Of a DNA stretch of 64,000 nt, positions 22,816 through 33,563 are shown piece by piece. The notes under the pieces are model-generated. The model ran no database searches. It worked only from the letters and a program-made list of their open reading frames with translations, and was not told the origin of the DNA. Positions within the stretch are counted from its first letter, which is position 1; each line of letters opens with the position of its first letter. Both the position numbers and the translations under genes were made by a program. Source of the stretch: Amia ocellicauda (taxonomy: Eukaryota; Chordata; Actinopteri; Amiiformes; Amiidae); contig NC_089857.1 of the NCBI RefSeq assembly GCF_036373705.1, positions 40,310,784-40,374,783 of the forward strand, read 5' to 3'.

Positions 22816-23857
22816 TTGTGTGTGGAAAAAGCCACATGACTGAGGCTTTGATATGAAATTTCTGTGTCCACTGTACAGGTCATTGCTCAGTAGAGACTTT
22901 GTATCAGGTGCAAGAAAAGTCTTAAACAAGCTTTTTATGTATAATTAACAGGTGTGGCCGTCTGACCGCCCATCTGGGTCTACCATATTCAGTGCTGAGC
23001 TTTCCCTATGTGGAGGAGGCCATCCGAGATGCCTACTGCAAGGGGGACTGTGGACAGTGCTCTCATGAGGTAATTTACACTGCATGCTGAAACCCTGGGC
23101 TTCAGTTTCACTGTGAAATGTTTCAATATTTGTATTTGAAGGTTAAACCCCTGAAGTATAATCACTATTTCATAATGTAGCTGCCTCAAGACTGTAGCAA
23201 TCCCCATTGAAACCAAAGGGTGTGTTTTGAAACCTTCCCTAGAATTCGCTGAACCTCTCAGTGTGCAACAGCACTGTGACGGCAGGAGAGAAACCAGAAG
23301 GTAAGCCTGAAGGGCCGGCTGAGGGGCAGCAGCCCGAAGAGACAGTGGAAGGGCACAACATACACCCAGGACATGGTCATGGCCACCATCACCACCACGG
23401 AGAGGGCAGACATCACGGCCACCACGGTGACTCAGACCAGCAGTTAAGCAATGACCATACACAAAGACGCTCCCAGACCATCCTGAGCCAGCAGGAGGTC
23501 GTGGACTTCCCTTTTCCTATAGGGAGGCCTTGAAAGAAAGGCGCAATCAAGTGTAAACAACTGTTCAGCTGAGAAGGGAAGCTGGACCCTTCTGGTCTAG
23601 CTTCGTCCAGCTGATGTTGACACTGTCGTCAACTTTTCCGTAGCGAGGGCTGACACAATGCGGGCCTCTGACACTGCGAGGGGAAGCTGCCAGCTTCCTG
23701 ACAGTGACAGGGTTTGGAGGGCGAGAATCTGGTCAGGGAAACCTGACAGTGACGCTTGTCCTTGAGCGCCTGAGCTCAGCCCCCTGCTGCCAGTCAGCCC
23801 AAACAGTCCTGAACCTGACCCCAGGGCATAGACACCTGACAGTGACAGGGGCAGTAA
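21604..23857 (+). CDS. selenop: Selenoprotein P with 16 selenocysteines
   Basis: Secreted, mainly hepatic selenium transport protein, 382 aa. Coding exons: 21604-21806, 22409-22621, 22952-23069, 23243-23857; splice phases 2,2,0 agree. The start ATG (AGAGCCATGT) opens a signal peptide with core LGLVLALALLP. The thioredoxin-like N-domain carries the redox motif Sec59-H-F-Cys62, read from a TGA in VALLQAS-U-HFC. Conserved blocks NISYMVVN, DDFLIYDRCGRL and LSFPYVEEAI follow, then a His-rich segment (about residues 216-240) and a Sec-rich tail. TGA codons are at residues 59, 275, 288, 302, 304, 315, 321, 331, 333, 346, 348, 355, 368, 370, 377 and 379; a TAA ends the frame. Human has 10 Sec, and zebrafish is reported with 17. 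Naive gene finders would break this gene into pieces. CCDC152 lies convergently downstream. Confidence 0.95.
22775..22814. repeat. (TA)n microsatellite in a SELENOP intron
   Basis: Uninterrupted TA run in the intron between the second and third coding exons. Confidence 0.95.
23243..23857 (+). CDS. selenop: SELENOP last exon: His-rich region and Sec-rich tail
   Basis: Contains 15 of the 16 in-frame TGA codons (23531, 23570, 23612, 23618, 23651, 23669, 23699, 23705, 23744, 23750, 23771, 23810, 23816, 23837, 23843). Only TGA, never TAA or TAG, interrupts the frame until 23855. The SSS-U-C-U-HCRQLF block and the U-Q-U pairs match the order of the mammalian tail. A strong donor-like CAGAAG/GTAAGC at 23300/23301 lies inside the exon and could allow alternative splicing. 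Confidence 0.93.
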
Positions 23858-24131
23858 GCAGTACCTCCGTATTGCTGCGCTGCCCCGGGAACACTGTCCC
23901 GCGAATGAAGGCAGTTCTGTGAAGGGACACAGCTGTGTGTATTCCTGCCGCTTTCCTACCACCTTAATCCTCTTTATTGAGATGACTTCACCATATGGCA
24001 GATGTTAGAGAACACCTTCATGCCTGTTATATGCCACAGGGCTCAGGATCTTTGAGAGTTACCATCTAGTATTAAATGGACTACTTCCAACATGCGGCTT
24101 GGGAATGTACATGCTTTTTTTCTCCTTAGTA

Positions 24132-24206
24132 CTCTTGTTTGCCTTAATGAGAACAGGTGCATAAACTAAGAACTAGTGGCGCCTGTTTGATGCCTTGCAA
24201 ACAGAG
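24132..24206 (+). promoter_or_regulatory. selenop: Candidate SECIS element 1 (form 2)
   Basis: Stem-loop in the SELENOP 3' UTR that would recruit SBP2 and the Sec-specific elongation factor. Lower helix: CTCTTGTTTGC pairs with GCAAACAGAG. The quartet is TGAG (24148-24151) opposite TGAT (24188-24191). The upper helix AACAGGTGC/GCGCCTGTT is 9 bp with one G-U pair. The apical loop holds AAA at 24163-24165 and a mini-stem ACTA/TAGT, the form 2 arrangement. All core elements were found by eye; no folding was run. Confidence 0.8.
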
Positions 24207-24905
24207 CGGAGAAAGATCGCAAGGGACATAGCAGCCAATCAAATCTACACGCGCAACATCTGTAGAGAACCGTTACAAGATATCAGACCAATTTAAATTC
24301 TATTAAGACATTTAGTGAAGAAAAGGTGCACAGGATAAATGGATAAATTACCTGATTAAAAAAAAGAAAAAAAAGCTCCTAGTCTTAAAGCGATTTGCAT
24401 TTTGTCCTACTTAAGTAAACAATACCACTGTGTAAATAGCACTGTTTCGTAGTAATAGTCACCACCTTTTTTTACATTTAAAAAACAAATCTTTAACTGA
24501 CCCGAGAATCACAAATTACAAACCTCGTACCCTGTTGTGTTTTTATTTGTGGGTAGTAGAAAGTGGCTTCTGACAATTAATGAAACTGATCTGGTACAAG
24601 TTTATAAATTGCTATTCGCAGGCAGGGAAGAGATGTGATTTGGTCTAGGCCATAGTTTGGGATATTCGGCTTTAGAAAATGAGGATCACATTTTACACTA
24701 TAGCGTAACGTTGAGTAAAGAACAATTAAGGGAAAACAGCCTTGTATCATTTATTGTGTTTAAATCTAGCAAAAGTAGTTTTTTCAGCAATATATAAAAA
24801 TACATTAACAAGTTTAACACTTTTGTTTTGGTTTGCTTACAATTATGCCTATTCTTCTATCTAAGATATAAACAAGTTGTGATTTAATGAAACCAAAGAT
24901 TGTTG

Positions 24906-24911
24906 TTTATT
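24906..24911 (-). terminator. ccdc152: First CCDC152 polyadenylation signal
   Basis: AATAAA on the minus strand. No AATAAA or ATTAAA occurs on that strand between here and the CCDC152 stop at 25361, so the transcript is expected to run through SECIS 2 in antisense. A minus-strand ATTAAA follows about 20 bp further on. Confidence 0.5.
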
Positions 24912-25038
24912 GTTTTCCAATATATACAAGAAGAATGTAATACAATACAATACAATGAAAATGTTACCAAAAAGCAGAGGCAGAAAAGAAAGAACCAGTA
25001 TTCGAAGGATAAGAATAGAGGGTGTTTCAAAGCATGCT

Positions 25039-25097
25039 CCTTACTTAATGAAAGTTTCTGGGAAAATGAACCCCAGAGAACCTGATGACCTGTACGG
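25039..25097 (+). promoter_or_regulatory. selenop: Candidate SECIS element 2
   Basis: Quartet TGAA (25049-25052) opposite TGAT (25083-25086). Upper helix AGTTTCTGGG pairs with CCCAGAGAACC (one wobble, mismatches at the base), with an apical AAAA right after the helix. Lower helix CCTTAC pairs with GTACGG apart from one mismatch. A second SECIS is characteristic of SELENOP, where it serves the distal UGA cluster in mammals. Less certain than SECIS 1. Confidence 0.65.
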
Positions 25098-25166
25098 ACA
25101 ATGACTTATGAACGCTGAGCAGTTAAAGCACAAAATGGAACCAGAATGACATGCTGAGAATGTTTG

Positions 25167-25185
25167 AATAAATCTTCTTAATAAA
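25167..25185 (+). terminator. selenop: SELENOP polyadenylation signals
   Basis: Two AATAAA hexamers (25167-25172 and 25180-25185) downstream of both SECIS candidates. They predict a 3' UTR of about 1.35 kb ending near 25200. Confidence 0.7.
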
Positions 25186-25360
25186 CATACCACTTGTACT
25201 TACTTTTGTGTGTGTGCCAAATATTCCCCCCAACATAATGCCACTGAACTGATCGTAGAAACACAACACTAAGCTGAGGCTGCCACGGAAATGCTAACAG
25301 TAGTGGTGCATTCTTCAAACACGGAGAAGCACCTTGAAGGCCGAGCGCCAGTCCTGTCTG

Positions 25361-28300
25361 TCAGAACTTCCTGCGTTTCAGACGCGAGTCGTGGGAGGAG
25401 CCACACTTCTGCTCCAGTTCTTTGATAGTGCAACGCAAAACTTCAATTTCCCTGTTTTTCTCCTCCTGCATAAACTGCAGCTTCTGCAAAATCGAAGAAC
25501 GAAAAACAAGATGCCCTGTCACTTTAGCGTACAGAACGTGTGAATAAGTGCATTCTGAATGGCATCTTTCATTAAGTATAATTCGTGGACATTAGTTTCT
25601 TAAAAACCGCCTCGCCTTTCCAATTCAAGGGAAACACCTGTGTCTTCCAGAGTCACAGAGATGATGGGCTGTAAACTGAACTCACCCTTTTAAATATGTT
25701 CTGTGGGAGGATGGATGGGTCCTGCTGGTGTGCTTTCACTGACGTGCTCTGCATTCGCGCCAGCTTCGCACTGAACTGGTTTAGAAAGCAAGAGAATTGC
25801 ACAGGATGACGGGAGAGATTTGCAGAAGTTTTGCTCCACATAAATATACACACTTGAAAATATTATACAAGCGGTGTTTCATAGTATCCTTAATTCTTAA
25901 CAGTGCTTCCTGAACATCATCAACAGTACTACACTGTGCAGCATTACAATGAAAGCACGAGTCTAGGTGCTGGAACTTGGAATCCTAGGAGTTATGTGCT
26001 GACGGTGCACACATACCTATACTATGTAGTGTTTACCTCCATTTGAAGTTTGATGATTTCACCCTGTTTCTCCCTGTCTTGATCCCTCAGCTTCTTTTTC
26101 ATTTCCTGAATCTCTGACTCTTGTCTCACAATGAACTCCTTCAGCTCTGCCTCTTTCATTTCCACTATTGAAAGGCAAGCATGACAAATCGGATTATATT
26201 ATACCCCACCAGTTTACTTAAACAGTATGAATGAATATGAATACACAACACCAGGAAGAACAAAATCAGAAAGTCCAGACTCAGGTGAGCGCCGCTGTCA
26301 CGCGGTGCCTGAACGTACGTCTCCTCTTGGCGTCCTGCTGGAGCTCACACAGCTCAGCCTGGTGCTCCTGCTTTAGACTCTGCACATCCATCAGGAGCCT
26401 CTCCACACGACTGCTCTGCTCCTATTTACATTTAAGTGACTTATGTTGTGTTAATTTAAATATACTTGATTAACATTGTCTTCAGAGAACATTGTTCAGT
26501 TCTTATAGCCACTATGGCCTGCATAAACCCTTTTTGTAGGAAGGCAGAAGACAAAAGATCAGTAAGCAGCACATCCATAGAAGGCTAGAAGCAAGTACAC
26601 ATTTCCCTTCCACAGAAAGAGATTGAGTTTGACATTTTAATCAATAACAGACGTAAAATACAGTACACACAAAGCCTAACTCCCTGGCCAACAATCGCAC
26701 ACCGTCCCATTATGGCACGACCAGTTCATATGTGACATCTATGCCACTTTATTGGTTGTTCCTCACCTTGTCATTGGCTTTCTTTTTATCTTCAAAAACA
26801 TGGATGGCCTTTTTTAATCTCTGATTTTCATCTGCAAGTGAATATGGTTATTAGAAATCATTCAGTCACATCTACCACAGTCTTTAAGGCATCTTTAAGT
26901 GTAGAAAATAAGAGAAAATATAAGAATGCGACATGAAGAACTCGCCTTTCGGGGTTTTAAACTTTTAAATGTGTTTCCATCTATGAATCAGTATTAAACA
27001 ACAACACAATTCACAAATGAATACTGTGTTTCTCACCGCGCAGGTCGCACTGTTGCTGTATTGTATCCTGCAGTCCTTTAATTGTGCTTTGCAAAGCAGC
27101 ACTTTCTGAAATTAAATGAGAGAAAGCATAAAACTAGTGTCTACAGAGCAGTTTGATCAAAACATAAATACCTTTTCAGAACACACGTCCACTTTTTAAA
27201 CTTTGAAATGTTGCTATACTACCACCAGAGGGAGGTGGAAGCATATTTTATGACCTGCATGCCATTTAAAAAAGGACAAATCGAACGTGCCTTCAAGCTC
27301 ATGCAACACATACACAAAAAAGTGTATTATTTTTAGACTAAAAAGTAAGGAACTAAAACATGAAAATATGATCTTCCCTGCTTGCTTGGCATGGGTGTTG
27401 AACTATCACAGCTTTCCACGTTTTCTGGTGTAGGTTTTATTTGTCATAAGAATGAAGAGCAATGCCCTAAGGGAGTACATTTCACACACAAGCTCAGCGG
27501 GAGTAAACACCCTCTATTGTTCTCCACATTTCCTTACATTAGTTACAAAAGTAATCAGTGCGCATAATTCAGAGAAATGAGCCTCCAGTGGGTTTTTTTT
27601 CTTACATTGTCTGTTTATTACATACATTATAGCAGCAAGCCATTATATGAATAATATTAGCAATTTACGAATACAGGGATTTGTGATCGTGATTTAATGT
27701 AATTTACAATCACTGTACCATTACATTTAGGTTTATTCAAATGATAAGTTAGCTTATGTAAAAACATAAACAAAAATTTGCATGGACTGTAGTACATTTG
27801 TAGTCTCAGTGCTTGTGCAGTAAAACTGATAGCCATGATTGTCTTTAATTGGCACATTATCTATCTGATTCTGTTACAGTCCACAGTCCTAAAAAGAGTT
27901 ATGGGAAGTAAACATGACTCCCTGTTTCACAAGTCACATCCACTGCAGGCTTTATGAGCTGCAGGCTATTATACAAACTGATGGAGCAGAAAAACTATAT
28001 GTGGAATATTAGTTTTTAGTGTATACATCTCTGTATTTAAGTTTACTCAACAATCAGTAAAATACACAACATATCCTGAACTGACAACATGAGAGCCTCT
28101 CTTAAATACCCACAATGCATCCCACTGCCGAGCAATAGCTTTCTTGTTTTCCACGAGGTGTGAAAATATGATCCTGGTGATTATGCTTGTTTTTGCTTTA
28201 CTAATACTAATAGCAGGACAGGCATTTCTTTCAGAAGGAAAACAGAAACCCCACACCTGCTCGATTAGATTATCCTCACCTACCTTCCTTCATACAATTT

Positions 28301-29147
28301 TCTTTAGACTGCCATAATTTCAGCAGTCGGGTGTTTTCATCTAACTTGATGTCCGAGATACTGTTCCTCCCCTGGAGTTCAGTTATTTTCTGCAGAAATA
28401 CGTGACTTACATTATTTCAATGGAAACAAATTAAAACAAAACTATAATAACAACAAAAAAATCCTAATGTTGATTTGGAACTTGATTCCAGACACACAGC
28501 AAAAAAGATAACGCACTAACAAAAATAAAATATTTTGTTTATTTTGTTTCTTACGACAACTAAAACATTTACTTGCATATTACTACAAATTACTATAATG
28601 TACTTTTCATTACTACAAATGTACTGGGATTGGTTGTTCTGTCAAGATTGCTTAAACCAAGTATCTGGATGACTTGAATTTCTTATCAGCTAATAATTAA
28701 TGACGTGTGGAGTGCATTGTTGTTGTAACTTCACTAATTGTATTAAACAATATCAAGTATTTTTGTTTACTGAGCATAAGTAATACATTTACTCACAAAT
28801 TACTAGCAATTGCTACCAAATATTGTACATTACTAAGAATTACTCATAGAATGTGCAGGTTTTACTAGTTTTGAGTAATTGTATTAATTAATTTAAGAAC
28901 AAACAAGTAGGCTATTATTATTTTGAGTGCAGGTAAGTATAGTTATACATAGGTGTTTATTGTATCCATAACTGTGCTTTTCTATCAAGGAACAAGGATC
29001 CCTCATTTGGTCTTGATGGGATTACAGTAAAGGGACGCTTGATGTTAATTATTTCAGTGATTAGTAACATTATTAAAGTGCTGTGCTGACCTGCTCCAGC
29101 AGAGAGAAGTCCTGGACCAGTCTGTCCAGGTCCACAGCTGTCTTCAT
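25361..29147 (-). CDS. ccdc152: CCDC152: coiled-coil domain protein 152
   Basis: Coiled-coil protein of 246 aa, biochemical role poorly known. Coding exons (minus): 29147-29091, 28389-28284, 27105-27037, 26831-26767, 26421-26319, 26164-26037, 25775-25686, 25483-25361. All have GT/AG ends and phases 0,1,1,0,1,0,0 agree. It starts MKTAVDLDRLVQDFSLLEQ and ends SRLKRRKF-stop, as in the human protein (254 aa). Almost the whole length is heptad-like, rich in Glu, Lys and Gln, for example EIQEMKKKLRDQDREKQGEI. Conserved blocks FSAKLARMQ and LPQNIFKR precede the last exon. The ATG is 9 nt into its exon (acceptor CCCGTCAG), implying a non-coding exon 1 ending at the donor at 29521/29520. The gene is tail to tail with SELENOP; the human pair also overlaps, and CCDC152 transcripts there have been reported to repress SELENOP translation. 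Confidence 0.93.
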
Positions 29148-29381
29148 CTTTTAACACTGACGGGACATTCAAAGGAAAAAACAGCAACTTAATGAAACAA
29201 TATGAAACCACAAAACCAGTGTTGATGGACGGAATAGGATACATTACTTATTGAAATGTGTTTTGAATGTCTTACTGGGAGCGGGTTTTCATCACTTAAA
29301 TGACTATTCCTCACCACCAGAAAAAAAGTAATTGAGTACATTATCATTTCAGGTTTATTTTTAGGAAAGGTTAACTTGTGG

Positions 29382-29430
<49 letters not shown>
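29382..29430. repeat. (ATT)n microsatellite
   Basis: Pure ATT run leading into a decayed dispersed repeat tail (TTCTTAGCAGACG at about 29437-29449), inside CCDC152 intron 1. Confidence 0.9.
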
Positions 29431-29431
<1 letters not shown>

Positions 29432-29520
29432 GCATTTCTTAGCAGACGTTTCTTATAACATATAGACTTATTTTTATTTTTATTTCATTTTGACAAAGGT
29501 CTTTGCAAACACAAGTTTAC

Positions 29521-29763
29521 CTGATTTGTGCCGACGACGATTACCTCCGAAGTAAACCGAGCTGTAAGAGTGACAGACGGGTCGCGTTCGTTCTGCACAG
29601 ATCTGCAGAATCACTTCCATCCCATTGGCGGAGCAGCGCAGATCTGCACAATCCCTGCGCTCCCATTGGTGGAGCGGCGCAGACTCACGTAGAACTGCGG
29701 ACGAGGGCGTTGTTTCGTGCGCTGCCCTGATGACGTTCATAGCCCAGGCGTTTGCGCATGCGC
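29521..29763 (-). promoter_or_regulatory. ccdc152: CCDC152 promoter and non-coding exon 1
   Basis: GC-rich, TATA-less region. A donor AATCAG/GTAAAC ends a probable 5' UTR exon at 29521. Upstream on the minus strand is a tandem 41-bp duplication, each unit carrying one CCAAT box. Further up are a CRE-like TGACGTT (about 29731) and a perfect NRF1 palindrome TGCGCATGCGC (29753-29763). Confidence 0.65.
29600..29681 (-). repeat. Tandem 41-bp NF-Y (CCAAT) module
   Basis: Unit 1 is 29600-29640 and unit 2 is 29641-29681. Both begin GATCTGCA, share TCCCATTGG or its equivalent followed by GGAGC-GCGCA, and have exactly the same length. The two CCAAT boxes lie 41 bp apart, roughly four helical turns, in the same orientation. 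Confidence 0.8.
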
Positions 29764-32700
29764 CCTGCGTGTTTGTGACTGCACTCCTACGGATTAGCTG
29801 CACTGTGTTTTAAATCAATGGTAGACATGTAAACATAGGCCCATGTATACGTCTACTAACCAGAGACAACCACTCGTACTTCTCTCCATAAAAAGCATAA
29901 GATAACAAAACAAGAATATAAAATACTAAATACTAAAATGCTTGCAGTTCTACTTGGGTTTTGTGTTGTGGAATAAAATGCCTTAATTGAAAATGTGTGT
30001 CTGGCAGCTCAATACCACATTGAAACCAGATTTTGTCAGTGGCTTGGCCCTGGTAAACATTTGGCAAGATTTGTGAAGAAAACACATTTTCTGCTGGGAC
30101 AGTTGTGGGTTGACCAATAGGTGGCAGTCTTCCACCTGGACCAGAAATTGCACTCATACACAAGATTAATTGAAATATTTCGTTATCGAACATGTTTGCC
30201 AGTGTCGGGGCACAGCGCGCAACAGGAGGTGCATTCTTCACAGCAGATCAACACTCTGGAAAGAGGCTGTCTTTTTACGAACAGAGTCCCAAAAGTGATT
30301 TTTAAAACCTGAAGTCGTTCATGGAATGTGTTTGCTGAACCTCTCTGGGCCCCTTTCGCAAATCTAATGGTGTGAATCCAGGTGCCATATCTCAATCCAA
30401 AATGAGTCACAGAATCTGAACTGCACAAGACCCTAAACAGAGAGATCACAAAGCCTTAAAAACAAGTCATTTTACTTTTGTGTTGCGTCTCAAACCTTCA
30501 CTGCACAACTGAAATTGAAAATAGATTTTCTATTTAAACAGCAGAGGCAGTAGCTTTTCTAAATTTGACAGAATGCTGTTGATCAAGAATGGGTCCTATC
30601 TGTGCACAAAGCCCCTGTGTTTCTTTGATCTGATCAGTAGCTCTCCTGGAGATCAATAATGGCTCTTCAGAGGCTAATTCACAGCTGCCGAGCATCTGAG
30701 TGTTGAGAGAGAATGATCAAATGGTTTGCCACTCAAAACAAGTCTATTATCCAACAATGCTACTTGTTTACTTCTTCCAGGTTCACACTATGATCCACGA
30801 CATTTAAGTTTGTATTAGACAGGATTGCCACATCAATCTCATATTCTGTGTTTGCAGATAAACAGAACAAAATAATAATAATACAAAATCAGGATTTTCC
30901 AGCAATCTTTGAGTTGAGAAGGGTACTTGCCTGTAAATTACATTTAGACAATGGAACAATAGAAACAGATGTTGGCACAATTTCACAGTTTTCAGCTTTA
31001 ATCTAAGGTTTGTTTTGTGGATTTATGTCCCAATCACAAAAACCTTTAGCAGACAGCCTAAAGTCCTTGGGAATCCACCATAAATATATTAAGAGGCTTA
31101 ATTTAGATTATGCTAAATTTTTAAAGCTATAATAACAGGCCATTTAGGGTCTGGATATTCATTTAAATGGGATGTGTTGCATAACTCCAAACATATAAAA
31201 ATATTTTTTCTGCTCTAACACTTACCTGGCACTATTTTTTTCTACAGCATGAATCTTTTTCCAGTCAGTGGGAAAAAAAGCAGAGAAAAATCCATGAATA
31301 CAACGATGCTCCCTTCCCACTAGAAAACACATGAATACATTTCGACGGTGATAATAAAATACAGAAAATATCCTTTACATGAATTATAAAGGCAAACTCA
31401 TCAGGAAAAAACATAAAACTAAAGAAAATAAATCAAGAAAAGTCATAACAGTTTACATCTTAAGTCAAATAAAATACTGGCTCTTTATCACAGGCGGAGG
31501 GTTTGCACACACACGTCTCAACACTCGCCTTTAGAGGAAGCACAGGGTTTGTTAGGGGCTTCCTCTAATACACTCACCCGCTGTAGACATCTTTATGAAC
31601 AACACATTGTGTTGATTGTCAGCTCATGGTCACTGCACTTCAACAGGGTTTTGAAGTGGATTATAAAAGCTCTGGCTTGAATTGCACATGCAGAATCTGT
31701 TTATAACTTTCCAAGACAACTCTATTAAAAGCAGTGGTAATGTTGAACATGCATATCAGACACACATCTCAATATCTCATTCTGTTCTTGTCAGACTTTG
31801 TCATCCCTCTGAGTGGGATCAAATACAATCCTGCGAGTATCGATTTAAACTGATATAAATAAAGCCAGGACTGTTGCATCTACAAGAGTAAAGGACAATG
31901 GTAAATATGGGATATTGTCGCTTTTGCTCTGGCAGGACACTGTGTATTCTCATCTGACTATAATTTGAAATATCAGACTAATTCCTTGTTATTTTTTTAT
32001 TGGAACTGCTGCAATGTTGTTGTTATTCGCTTACATCCTAATTAAAATGTGTTATGCTGTGTTGTAGAGTGTTACCAGTTTAAAGAGGCTCAAGGCAGTG
32101 TCTTTCTACAGAGGGACAATTTATTTATATGATTTCATGCTGTTCATCAGGTTGATCAGAATAGTTCTTCATAACCGCTGTGTGCACTCTGCAGTAATCA
32201 GTTCTGTATGCAATACATTAAGATACTATGCTGTGCATAACACACACGTCGGCAGGGATGCTTGCAAATATAATATACGTCAAGACTGATCAGTCTGGGT
32301 ATCTGATTGCCCAACTGAACGAGCTTGTCTGTTAAAACCAGGAGATCTAATCCTGCTGTTCTCTAATGCAGCACAACAGCTGACTGAACCGCTCACTGGA
32401 AAGGTCAGTGCACAAACAGATGCAATAACAGGGACTGTAATTGTCCTGAATGGGCAAAGCAGAGACAGTGACTTATGTGTAATTGCCTGTATGTCCTGAA
32501 TACCTGTTTTTTTAGAGCTTGCTCCTCTAATTTAATAAGTCTCACACTGTGTTGCGAGGTAAACCAAACTTTAACTAATGACAGCTCTGCTTTCCCAGTC
32601 ACCCGTCCTTCACACAGAAGAAGCGGCTAAGTGAGGTAAATAAAAGGTTGCCAATTTGATGTTAGTTTACATCTTTGCAGACTAAAGCCTTGTACTGCAC

Positions 32701-33480
32701 TGAGAGATCGGCTGACCTTTTTACACTGTTGGTTATTTTATTTTCCTCACCAAGCATCCCCTAAAACTACATTGCAAAGTACACATTTTCATTTAATGTG
32801 TAGCAGGGTACGAAGAGTGGGGAAAGGTTTGTTTTTAAAGTCAAGCTCTGCAGGCTAATCTCTCAGTTGTTTTTGAACAAGAGCGTTAATTGGTTTCACA
32901 GCGGTTCATGTTGTATTGTACACTGGAGCAACAGAGACAAATAAATATATATATCTTGCAGGTGTCCATTTCTGTTCAAGGACTCTTTTTCAATAGATTC
33001 TCCATATTGACTTAAAAGAGAATGTGCTCAGCTTGACAAACACAACGGCCTTGCAACCTCATCAGAGAGAATAAATACAATGCAGAAAATGTCAAGAAAG
33101 ATATATTTATTGCATTACTTATAAAAGAAAGAATTAAACATTTAACACTGAACAAATGAGAAAATATATTGGTACAGGGCCGTTTCATTAGCTATGCAGT
33201 TATCAGCGGATAAATCATTAACTTCATAACAATTATATGAATCAAAAGCAATCATTTTCAACATTAAACACTTAATGAGAGCCATCTAAAAGATTGTAGC
33301 AGCAAAATCAACAGAACAGCTATTTAACATTTAATATAAAAAATCAATACATAACTGCTCAATTTATTAATTTCAGTACAGTGTTAAAGTATATATTTTA
33401 AAATATAAAATATATACAACATTTTTAAGAGATGCATTCTTTCAGTTCTTCAGCAAGCAAGGGGACAATAACTGATGCAG

Positions 33481-33563
<83 letters not shown>

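Noticed and set aside
23597..23962. Minus-strand ORF opposite the SELENOP tail
   Set aside because: On the minus strand the sense TGA codons read TCA, so the frame stays open by coincidence. The plus-strand Sec reading explains the region fully.
24619..24695. Alternative SECIS 2 candidate around TGATTTGG and TGAGGATCACA
   Set aside because: The outer helix pairs well, but the upper helix is bulged and the loop lacks the 5' AA. The hairpin at 25039-25097 fits better.
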